From assembly GCA_022545745.1 (NCBI GenBank), contig JACZQL010000114.1, forward strand, positions 1 to 5,774: 5,774 nt of DNA. The letters are read 5' to 3'. How positions within the stretch are numbered: position 1 is the first letter of the stretch; every line of letters begins with the position of its first letter. Position numbers and translations under genes: made by a program. Of the stretch, positions 1 to 4,597 are shown piece after piece. The notes beneath the pieces are model-generated. The model saw nothing but the letters and a program-made list of their open reading frames with translations. It made no database searches and had not been told where the DNA came from. Source of the stretch: Deltaproteobacteria bacterium. Lineage in GTDB: Bacteria; Desulfobacterota_B; Binatia; UBA9968.

Positions 1-41
1 AACAAGTAACAACCGTGATCGGAATCTCCTGTTAAAAGCGT

Positions 42-263
42 TTGAGGATGAAAGTGTTGGGCAATCTGAAGCTTAAGAAATTTATCGAAGTTACGCGCAG
101 GGAGCGGCCTGCTGGCTTAGTTCTAAAGAATGCAAAGCTGGTTAACGTTCTCTCGGGAGAAATCTATGAAGTCGATGTGCCCGTATTTAATCAAAACATT
201 GCGGGCCTGGGAGGGTATAGGGGCCCACTGGCGTTTTCATTTGCTTGTTTTCCCGGCAGCTAA
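42..263 (+). pseudogene. ade: Adenine deaminase N-terminal fragment (truncated)
   Basis: The 73-residue reading frame starts at TTG 42 (or ATG 48). It contains the typical N-terminal segment of adenine deaminase (amidohydrolase superfamily, adenine to hypoxanthine): a 'LKKFIEVTRRERPAGLVLKNAKLV' type stretch, then 'NVLSGEIYEVDVPVF' and 'IAGLGGY'. Similarity stops at about residue 60. The frame then reads unrelated residues (PLAFSFACFPGS) to a stop. A working enzyme has roughly 550-600 residues and carries its metal-binding His motifs beyond this point, so all catalytic residues are missing. The fragment is probably a deletion remnant left beside the CBS gene. Family recognition is from memory of adenine deaminase starts. 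I am fairly sure of the family and very sure that the product cannot be an active deaminase. Confidence 0.72.
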
Positions 264-323
264 CTTAGAAGGAATACCAAAAATGATTGGAGACGTTTTC
301 CGAATGATGAATTGGAGGTGCAG

Positions 324-734
324 ATGATGAAGGTAGTCAATGTGATGACAACCCATCCTGTGAGTGTCGCCCCTGAGGACTCCATACAACAAGTACGGGA
401 AATCATGGATGAGGAGAAAATCCGGCAGCTACCGGTCACCAAGGAAAAGGAGCTCTTAGGGATTATCACGGACCGGGATATTCGATCCTTTCTCGGTGGT
501 CGTAGTCTCAGTTACCTCGAGGAGCAGGAAGTGGCCATGAAGACCAAGGTTGCTACGGTTATGACCGATAAACCCATCACGTTGTCCCCGGATAATGACC
601 TACGAGAGGCCGTTGAGCTATTACTTGAAGAGAAGGTGGGCGGTATCCCAGTAATGGACCCGTACGACGGCTTGATGGGAATTATCACCTACGTAGACGT
701 GCTACGTTGCTTCCTGGAACAATGGGAAGAGTAA
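324..734 (+). CDS. Two-CBS-domain protein
   Basis: This 136-residue protein consists almost entirely of a tandem CBS pair (Bateman module). CBS 1 covers about residues 3-55, with 'VMTTHPVSVAPEDS', 'IRQLPV' and 'LLGIITDRDIR'. CBS 2 covers about residues 72-130, with 'VATVMTDKPITLSP', 'VGGIPVMD' and 'LMGIITYVDVLRCF'. Such modules usually bind adenine nucleotides and act as energy or ligand sensors, often as dimers. No effector domain is attached, so the partner is unknown. GGAGG at 314-318 lies 5 nt before ATG 324 and 8 nt before ATG 327; either may be used. A TTG at 312 overlaps the ribosome-binding site and is unlikely. The hibernation factor gene follows after 51 nt on the same strand, which suggests cotranscription and a role in sensing energy state. 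Confidence 0.92.
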   Translation: MMKVVNVMTTHPVSVAPEDSIQQVREIMDEEKIRQLPVTKEKELLGIITDRDIRSFLGGRSLSYLEEQEVAMKTKVATVMTDKPITLSPDNDLREAVELLLEEKVGGIPVMDPYDGLMGIITYVDVLRCFLEQWEE

Positions 735-785
735 CCTTCCCGGGTGAGAAGATTTTTTCCAACCTTTTTTCCGGAGGGATTGACT

Positions 786-1367
786 ATGACGGTTCCACTG
801 CAGATTACCTTTCGCAACATGCCTCCCACCGAGGCCATCGAGGCCCATATCCGTGAGAAGGCGGCTAAGTTGGATCAATTCTATGACAGGGTTATGAGCT
901 GCCGGGTGGTTATGGAGGTCCCCCATCGGCGGCACCACAAGGGAAAGCTCTATCATGTGCGCGTGGACATCAAGGTGCCCGGGTGGGAAGTCGTGATCAA
1001 TCGGGAACCGACCAAACACAGCGCACATGAAGATGTCTACGTTTCCGTTCAGCAAGCCTTTGACGCCGCTCGACGCCAGTTGCAGGATTATGCCCGTCGT
1101 CAGCGCGGTGAGGTAAAGGGACATGAAGGTGTCCCCATCGCTCGGGTCAGCAAGCTCTTTGCCGACGAGGGTTACGGCTTCCTTGAAACCGCTGACGGAC
1201 GAGAGATCTATTTCCATAGAAACAGCGTGTTGGACGGGCACTTCGAGCATATGGACGTCGGGACGGAAGTGCATTTCGCCGAAGAAGACGGGGAAAGGGG
1301 TACCCAAGCGAGCACCGTCAGGCATGTAGGCAAGCACTACCATCACAAACGAGCCGTTGACCTTTAA
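786..1367 (+). CDS. hpf: Ribosome hibernation factor (HPF/RaiA) fused to cold-shock domain
   Basis: This 193-residue cytoplasmic protein has two domains. Residues about 3-106 form an HPF/RaiA (S30AE, once called sigma-54 modulation) domain with the 'IREKAAKLDQFYD' helix, the 'VVMEVPHRRHHKGKLYHVRVDI' strands and the 'HEDVYVSVQQAFDAARRQLQDYARR' helix. This family binds the 30S decoding region and silences ribosomes in stationary phase. Residues about 117-179 form a cold-shock RNA-binding domain with RNP1-like 'GYGFLE' (129-134) and RNP2-like 'IYFHRNSV' (141-148), ending at 'GTQASTVR'. The start at ATG 786 is chosen because GGAGG at 773-777 lies 8 nt upstream; an in-frame GTG at 744 has no such site. 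The last 10 or so residues (from about K183) are encoded by DNA that matches the antisense of a YbaK-like gene, so the C-terminal tail is chimeric. Both domains appear intact. Confidence 0.93.
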   Translation: MTVPLQITFRNMPPTEAIEAHIREKAAKLDQFYDRVMSCRVVMEVPHRRHHKGKLYHVRVDIKVPGWEVVINREPTKHSAHEDVYVSVQQAFDAARRQLQDYARRQRGEVKGHEGVPIARVSKLFADEGYGFLETADGREIYFHRNSVLDGHFEHMDVGTEVHFAEEDGERGTQASTVRHVGKHYHHKRAVDL

Positions 1368-1500
1368 TGGCCATCTCTTTTCCAGAAATGTGCTGGGTAG
1401 CAGCGATCTCTTGGGCCGTGAAGGCTTGTGGATGATTATAGACCTCATAGGAGATCTTTGCTTAATCCAAGGCCTCCTTTAGCTTTTTGAGTATTGGCAT
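1332..1500 (-). pseudogene. YbaK-like deacylase remnant (copy A)
   Basis: Read on the minus strand from ATG 1500-1498, this matches the first 60 or so codons of the intact YbaK-like gene at 4079-4564. Shared parts include 'AKISYEVYNHP', 'AFTAQEIAATQHI' and, in another frame, 'VNGSFVMVVL'. It is dead for three reasons. A TAA at 1464-1462 replaces codon 13. About 11 nt are missing near 1366-1368, which shifts the frame. The C-terminal two thirds, including the GxxPPFG motif, are absent because homology stops at about 1332 inside the end of the opposing hpf gene. The ribosome-binding site has also decayed (GAGAGAAGG instead of AAGGAGG). It lies 35 nt downstream of the stress-protein gene, matching the 33-nt gap in copy B. 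Confidence 0.88.
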
Positions 1501-1535
1501 AATACCTTCTCTCTAAGACCAAGGTGAAATAGTTC

Positions 1536-2039
1536 CTAGCCGACCGCTGCGGGTGTTTGCTTCGACTCCTCCTTCGGTTGAGGGTGAATTGCTAAGACCC
1601 GGCAGTGAGCCTGGCGCACCACCTTTTCAGTGACGCTTCCGACAAGTATATGAGACAGACCGGTCCTTCCGTGAGTGGACATGACAATCATATCCGATCC
1701 CTCCTGTTCGGCCAGGCTCACGATGTTTTTATCAGGTGCTCCTATCTCTACCTTCTCTCTGATCTTAACGCCCGGGATAAGGTCGGAGAAGTGCTTCTTT
1801 AGGAACCTGGACATAGCCTGCTGGTAACTCTCCAGTGGGTGCCGGAGCGTAGACAATGCGTGCTCATCGAGCCCCTCAACCGTCTCTTTTGGGATTTCCC
1901 TGAGCTCGGCTGAGCTTATGACATGATAGACCGTTACTTCAGCCCCAAAAGCCTTGGCCAATTCCAGGGCGTGGCGGACTCCAGCCTGGGAGAGCTCTGA
2001 AAAGTCAGTCGGGGCAAGGATCTTCTTTATATTGTTCAT
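1536..2039 (-). CDS. Universal stress protein, UspA family (copy A)
   Basis: This 167-residue cytoplasmic single-Usp-domain protein starts 'KKILAPTDFSELSQAG' with the conserved Asp at residue 12. It ends with the nucleotide-binding loop 'STHGRTGLSHILVGS' (121-135), which has the G-9X-GS pattern of ATP-binding Usp proteins, followed by 'VTEKVVR'. Such proteins are induced under starvation, redox or other stress; the exact task is usually unknown. AAGGAGGT sits just before ATG 2039. A sigma-54-type element at 2070-2084 would start the mRNA at about 2058, giving a 19-nt leader. It is about 60% identical by eye to the copy B protein. The largest difference is a six-residue insertion and divergent stretch around residues 45-66. 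The gene would once have been cotranscribed with the YbaK-like gene, now dead. Confidence 0.95.
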   Translation of the reverse strand: MNNIKKILAPTDFSELSQAGVRHALELAKAFGAEVTVYHVISSAELREIPKETVEGLDEHALSTLRHPLESYQQAMSRFLKKHFSDLIPGVKIREKVEIGAPDKNIVSLAEQEGSDMIVMSTHGRTGLSHILVGSVTEKVVRQAHCRVLAIHPQPKEESKQTPAAVG

Positions 2040-2069
2040 AGGCTACCTCCTTATTTATGATTAGAGTTC

Positions 2070-2084
2070 GCATAAAATGTGCCA
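2070..2084 (-). promoter_or_regulatory. Sigma-54-type promoter for universal stress protein, copy A
   Basis: Read on the minus strand the site is TGGCACATTTTATGC, against the consensus TGGCAC-N5-TTGC. The GG and GC pairs have the required 12-nt offset; the only core mismatch is ATGC for TTGC. The predicted start at about 2058 leaves a 19-nt leader that contains AAGGAGGT before ATG 2039. The same 15 bases recur in copy B at 5115-5129 at an equivalent distance from the gene. No other convincing promoter is visible there. Confidence 0.68.
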
Positions 2085-2133
2085 ATCAAAAGTGAGCTAT
2101 TTGCTGGCATGTCGGAGGTGTTTTTTCCTCCCC

Positions 2134-2195
2134 CTTCTTACTTTTGCGATTATTCTCTGACTAATTTCTGAATTCTGGGAAAATCAGCCGCACCG
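2134..2195. promoter_or_regulatory. Conserved 62-bp core between divergent promoters, copy A
   Basis: This block differs from 5179-5240 at about 5 of 62 positions, whereas the bases on both sides (2085-2133 and 2196-2220) are strongly diverged. It includes GCGATTATTCTC (2146-2157), a near-palindrome that is perfect in copy B, and a GAATTC-centred stretch. It lies between two sigma-54-type elements, so it is a good candidate for the upstream activator site of a bacterial enhancer-binding protein serving both directions. The role is inferred; the conservation is seen directly. Confidence 0.6.
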
Positions 2196-2220
2196 TTTGA
2201 ATCAGGGTAAAAAAATTCAC

Positions 2221-2236
2221 TGGCATGACCCTTGCT
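2221..2236 (+). promoter_or_regulatory. Sigma-54-type promoter for plastocyanin-like gene, copy A
   Basis: TGGCATGACCCTTGCT matches TGGCACG-N4-TTGCT with one mismatch (T for C). The -24 GG is at 2222-2223 and the -12 GC at 2234-2235. The start is predicted at about 2247, only about 5 nt before ATG 2252. The copy B counterpart at 5266-5281 differs by one base. This promoter would also drive the Met-rich gene at 2488 and possibly genes beyond it. Confidence 0.78.
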
Positions 2237-2251
2237 AATTCTTCTTTTGGG

Positions 2252-2473
2252 ATGATTAGTAAAACAAAAAAAAGACTGTGCCTTTGGTTGGGGTTTTTAG
2301 TCTTGCTCCTTTTTCCTTTCTCCACCCGAGGGTACGAAGAGATAACGGTTATGAATTCTGGGACCATCGAAGGTTTTGTAAAGGTTCAGGGCGAACTGCC
2401 TGAACTCCCAGCGCTAGAGGTTTTTAAGTTTACTTGCCAAGGAATAAAAGAAGCTAAATTAGATCTAAACTAA
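2252..2473 (+). pseudogene. Plastocyanin-like secreted protein, truncated copy A
   Basis: This 73-residue frame begins with a signal peptide: basic 'SKTKKR' followed by a hydrophobic 'LWLGFLVLLLFPF' stretch and likely cleavage near residues 26-28. It continues with 'GTIEGFVKVQGELPELPALEVFKF', matching residues 36-60 of the copy B protein ('GMIRGVVKLQGEIRELPAPEIFKF'). Similarity then fades and a TAA at 2471-2473 ends the frame. The whole 'GCRFVPHV...NSD...HTAHAHF' domain of copy B is missing. ATG 2252 is chosen because it keeps the signal peptide and aligns with copy B; an upstream in-frame ATG at 2225 lies inside the promoter element. There is no Shine-Dalgarno sequence. The stop codon overlaps the AAGGAGGT of the next gene, so the remnant may now act as a short leader frame for it. 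Confidence 0.8.
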
Positions 2474-2487
2474 GGAGGTAAGGTGTA

Positions 2488-2922
2488 ATGCAGAAAGGAC
2501 TAATGGCAAGCCTTGTGCTGATCTTATTGTTGGGATTTGCAACTTACACCGTCGCCCACCGGGAGCCAGGCCAGGGGGGGCAAATGATGGGTGAAGGTCA
2601 GATGGGTGGTCAGGGCCAAGCGGGTCCCCAGGGGCAGATGGGTCCGGGGATGTTGGGTCCTAGTATGGGTATGATGGGCCAAGGCATGGGCCAGATGGGA
2701 CAGATAATGGGATCTCCTGAGATCATGGGGGCCATGATGTCCATTCACGCTGAGGTCATGAGCCTTATGGGCCAGATGATGGAGAAGTACGGAAGCGCTG
2801 TGGGTCAGGTGAGCCCTGAGCTTCGTCAGAAAATGCAGAAAGAGATGCTGGAACGGATGGGGGAAATCTTGACCAAGCATAGCGTGGCTCTGAAGGAAAA
2901 GGCCAAAGCCGCAGCCAAATAG
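2488..2922 (+). CDS. Secreted Met/Gly/Gln-rich protein
   Basis: This 144-residue protein has a clear Sec signal peptide (about residues 1-23, 'MASLVLILLLGFATYTVA', cleaved before HREPG). Residues 25-75 are a low-complexity segment built of GQM, GMM and MGQ units. A helical, charged C-terminus (about 80-144) contains 'SPELRQKMQKEMLERMGEILTKH' and an Ala/Lys tail. It has 23 Met and one Cys-free chain. Methionine-rich periplasmic segments often bind Cu(I) or Ag(I) through thioethers, and small helical periplasmic proteins of the Spy/CpxP type act in envelope stress; neither assignment is proven, and no LTxxQ motif is present. AAGGAGGT at 2472-2479 supports ATG 2488. It lies 14 nt after the truncated plastocyanin-like frame, so cotranscription from the sigma-54-type element at 2221 is likely. 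Confidence 0.85.
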   Translation: MQKGLMASLVLILLLGFATYTVAHREPGQGGQMMGEGQMGGQGQAGPQGQMGPGMLGPSMGMMGQGMGQMGQIMGSPEIMGAMMSIHAEVMSLMGQMMEKYGSAVGQVSPELRQKMQKEMLERMGEILTKHSVALKEKAKAAAK

Positions 2923-3086
2923 ACTAAAAACAGTGAAGATCCGAAATCTGTCCGTCGCATATCCAGAGACAGAATTAAAAAGTCCCTGGTCTGCCTGCGT
3001 TGAAATGCAGGTGTTCGCCTGAGGACACGCTTTAGTGGAGAGAGCCTCTATTACACCGGGGTTAGTAAAGGCAGTAGGAGGTGGAT
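2923..3086 (+). other. Intergenic stretch before the SHOCT gene
   Basis: These 164 bases contain no supported gene. A small dyad, CCTGC/GCAGG with an 8-nt loop, lies at 2994-3011. It is not followed by a T tract, so it is not an intrinsic terminator. No convincing sigma-54-type or sigma-70-type promoter was found. AGGAGGT at 3076-3082 is the ribosome-binding site of the next gene. Confidence 0.5.
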
Positions 3087-3335
3087 ATGATGATGCCAGG
3101 ATGGATGATGAGTGGTTGGGGAATGGGCTACGGATTCTTCGGCTGGTTGATGATGTTTTTGTTCTGGATCCTCATCATCGCCGCGGTCGTCTTGGGGGTC
3201 CGATGGTTTATCGATCAGGGAAAGCTGAAAGGGTCCAGTGTGGAAGAGACCCCTTTAGATATCCTGAAGAAACGTTACGCTAGCGGAGAGATCGACAAAG
3301 AGGAGTTCGAAACCATGAGGCGGGGGTTGATGTAG
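3087..3335 (+). CDS. Met-rich SHOCT-domain membrane protein
   Basis: This 82-residue protein has three parts. Residues 1-16 are a Met/Gly/Trp-rich N-terminus (MMMPGWMMSGWGMGYG). Residues about 17-42 form one transmembrane helix (FFGWLMMFLFWILIIAAVVLGVR). A C-terminal SHOCT motif at about 56-82 reads 'PLDILKKRYASGEIDKEEF', the usual short helical pair that ends many small bacterial membrane proteins and whose exact role is unclear. Proteins of this plan are often found beside heavy-metal or copper handling genes, and the Met-rich head fits that, but function is unproven. AGGAGGT at 3076-3082 supports ATG 3087 or 3090; GTG 3081 overlaps the site. It lies 164 nt after the Met-rich secreted protein on the same strand. 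Confidence 0.9.
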   Translation: MMMPGWMMSGWGMGYGFFGWLMMFLFWILIIAAVVLGVRWFIDQGKLKGSSVEETPLDILKKRYASGEIDKEEFETMRRGLM

Positions 3336-3344
3336 CATATTACG

Positions 3345-3360
3345 AGGCTTGACCTTTGCA
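3345..3360 (+). promoter_or_regulatory. Possible sigma-54-type promoter before DUF2938-like gene
   Basis: AGGCTTGACCTTTGCA has GG and GC pairs 12 nt apart and an intact TTGCA, but an imperfect -24 box (AGGCTT for TGGCAC). It shares GGC, TGACC and TTGC in register with the copy A element at 2221-2236. The start would fall at about 3371, leaving a 38-nt leader that contains the ribosome-binding site before ATG 3409. This is weaker than the other elements. Confidence 0.4.
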
Positions 3361-3367
3361 GCAAAGG
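3353..3367. repeat. 15-bp palindrome overlapping the possible promoter
   Basis: CCTTTGC and GCAAAGG flank a single A, giving a perfect dyad centred at 3360. It overlaps the -12 half of the candidate promoter at 3345-3360. The near-zero spacer makes it more like a protein-binding site (operator) than a terminator hairpin. It may also be chance. Confidence 0.4.
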
Positions 3368-3408
3368 AACAGACCCATCCACGAAATGTTGGCTTAGGAG
3401 GGAATCTC

Positions 3409-3915
3409 ATGGAATTTCTATTATGGTCTATTATTGGCGGACTTGTGGGTACCGCATTGATGGACATCGTCGGAAGCCTGGCGGAGCAATTGAAAATTAC
3501 GAGTCGGGGGAGTTGAGGAGGAAATCGGGCCCTCGGTCGTTGGGCCCTGAGTATCTTCGCAGGCCATTTCGTGCATCGGGATATCGTTAAGTCCAGCCCA
3601 TTGAAGAATGAATTATCCGCTGGCTGGATCACTCATTACCTTACTGGCGGTATTGTGGCGTTGACGTATCCTGTCTTCTATTTAGCCCTTGACGTGCCCA
3701 TGCCAGCAGATCACCTCGTTCCTGGTCTTATATGGGGTCTCGCAACAACACTCCTGCCGTGGTTTATTCTTTATCCTGCATTTGGTTGGGACTTCTTCGG
3801 GATTAGAGCACCTAGCGGTACAAGACCATTAATCTCAACCACGATTTCTCATCTACTCTACGGGCTTGGATTGGGAATCGTGTTAAATATTTCTTCGCAA
3901 CCAATTGCTTCTTGA
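3409..3915 (+). pseudogene. DUF2938-like membrane protein with in-frame TGA
   Basis: One frame of 168 codons runs from ATG 3409 to TGA 3913-3915, interrupted only by TGA at 3514-3516 (codon 36). The frame does not change across the stop. The first part is a membrane helix, 'LLWSIIGGLVGTALMDIVGSLAEQL'. After the stop come 'ALGRWALSIFAGHFVHRDI', 'ELSAGWITHYLTGGIVALTYPVFYLAL', 'LVPGLIWGLATTLLPWFILYPAFG' and 'ISHLLYGLGLGIVL'. This order and total length fit the DUF2938 family of four-helix inner-membrane proteins of unknown function (recognised from memory). GGAGGG at 3397-3402 lies 6 nt before ATG 3409. GTG 3571 could restart translation but would lose the first helix. The stop may be a nonsense mutation, a sequencing error, or less likely a recoded codon; a hairpin lies 10 nt after it. 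Confidence 0.75.
3527..3547 (+). other. Hairpin directly downstream of the in-frame TGA
   Basis: Two GGGCCC hexamers (3527-3532 and 3542-3547) can pair into a 6-bp GC stem around a 9-nt loop TCGGTCGTT. An inner C-G pair would present GGTC as the apical loop. The stem starts 10 nt after TGA 3514-3516. The geometry resembles bacterial SECIS elements, but GGGCCC is self-complementary, so pairing of repeats could be coincidence. The first two loop bases are not G unless the inner pair forms. Confidence 0.35.
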
Positions 3916-3968
3916 TCTGATCTAACTAGGCAAAAAGCCTCCATCTGCCCGCAGGAAGGAAAAAAGGC

Positions 3969-4013
3969 AAACCCCCGCGATGCCCAGGACGTTGAACAAG
4001 CATCCGGGGGTTT
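3969..4013 (-). terminator. Intrinsic terminator for the copy B stress operon
   Basis: AAACCCCCG (3969-3977) pairs with CGGGGGTTT (4005-4013). After one bulged C, GATGC (3979-3983) pairs with GCATC (4000-4004), leaving a 16-nt loop. On the minus strand the stem is followed within 3 nt by six T (complement of A6 at 3960-3965). This fits rho-independent termination of the stress-protein/YbaK-like transcript. On the plus strand only TTT follows, so it is a weak terminator for the DUF2938-like gene. Confidence 0.8.
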
Positions 4014-4037
4014 AAGGGAATTCGGCCCGTTGCCAAC

Positions 4038-4074
4038 ACCCCAAACCACAGAATTATTTCCGTGGGTTTGGGGT
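4038..4074 (-). terminator. Second hairpin immediately after the YbaK-like gene
   Basis: ACCCCAAACC (4038-4047) pairs perfectly with GGTTTGGGGT (4065-4074), and AC/GT extends the stem past a bulged G. The hairpin begins 4 nt beyond the YbaK-like stop codon on the minus strand. It has no adjacent T tract, so it probably protects or helps end the transcript upstream of the main terminator at 3969-4013. Confidence 0.55.
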
Positions 4075-4078
4075 AGGC

Positions 4079-4564
4079 CTAAGCGGCTTTCTTCCTTCGT
4101 GCCTCGGTCAAGGTTACCGTTTCAGGCTTCACCAGGGTTTTGAAATCCCTGTATTTCAGCCTGACCGTATGTTGATGGTTGCCTGCGTTGAAGAAGATGG
4201 CTTCATATCTCTCCAAGGCCGGGTCCACATAGACAGGAAGACCGAAGAGATTACCGAATGGAGGCATGGCGCCGATCTCACATTCGGGAAAGAGCACGGC
4301 AAACTGCTCCTCGGTAGCCAATGAAACTTCAGTGGCTCTAAGTCCAGCCTTCGCCCTATCAAAATTCACCATCCGATTCGAAGGCAGAACCGCCATGATA
4401 AACGAGCCGTCCACGTTTAGCATCACGACTTTGGCCATCGCCCTCCCCGTAATATGCTGGGTCGCAGCGATCTCCTGAGCCGTGAAGGCACGTGGATGAT
4501 TATAGACTTCATAGGAGATCTTAGCCCGATCAAAGACCTCCTTGAGCCTTCTGAGGACTGGCAT
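4079..4564 (-). CDS. YbaK/ProX-type aminoacyl-tRNA deacylase domain protein (copy B, intact)
   Basis: This 161-residue cytoplasmic protein is a single YbaK/prolyl-tRNA-synthetase-associated editing domain. The N-terminus shows 'YEVYNHPRAFTAQEIAA' (residues 18-34). 'AMAKVVML' holds the conserved Lys at 45. 'FIMAVLPSNRMV' follows, then 'ECEIGAMPPFGNLFGLPVYVD' with the GxxPPFG motif at 98-104, and 'FFNAGNHQHTVRLKYRDF'. Family members hydrolyse mischarged tRNAs such as Cys-tRNA(Pro) or Ala-tRNA(Pro) in trans; the substrate here cannot be told. The length is normal for a freestanding member. AAGGAGGT lies just before ATG 4564. It follows the stress-protein gene by 33 nt on the same strand, so both probably share the sigma-54-type promoter at 5115-5129, and it ends ahead of two hairpins. 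A decayed paralogue lies at 1332-1500. Confidence 0.93.
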   Translation of the reverse strand: MPVLRRLKEVFDRAKISYEVYNHPRAFTAQEIAATQHITGRAMAKVVMLNVDGSFIMAVLPSNRMVNFDRAKAGLRATEVSLATEEQFAVLFPECEIGAMPPFGNLFGLPVYVDPALERYEAIFFNAGNHQHTVRLKYRDFKTLVKPETVTLTEARRKKAA

Positions 4565-4597
4565 AACACCTCCTTTCTGCCAAGAAAGTGATAGTCC

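Noticed and set aside
702..1448. Long minus-strand open frame (248 codons) opposite hpf
   Set aside because: It is antisense to the well-supported HPF-CSD gene. Only its first residues resemble a real protein, because they overlap the ybaK-like remnant; the rest has no recognisable domain.
2114..2131. GGAGG/CCTCC hairpin with a T-rich loop
   Set aside because: It is absent from the corresponding place in copy B, and the T tract is in the loop rather than after the stem, so it is not a terminator and probably not a conserved regulatory element.
2524..2880. Minus-strand His-rich frame opposite the Met-rich gene
   Set aside because: The His/Leu-rich composition is just the antisense reading of repeated ATG and GGC codons.
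3046..3075. GG and GC pairs at sigma-54-like spacing before the SHOCT gene
   Set aside because: The surrounding bases (GGGGTTAG...AGGC) do not match either the TGGCAC or the TTGC box.
3035..3283. Plus-strand frame overlapping the SHOCT gene in another phase
   Set aside because: Its product has no recognisable features, while the overlapping frame has a ribosome-binding site, a membrane helix and a SHOCT motif.
3255..3632. Minus-strand frame across the SHOCT/DUF2938 junction
   Set aside because: It has no start context or domain, and it overlaps two supported plus-strand genes.
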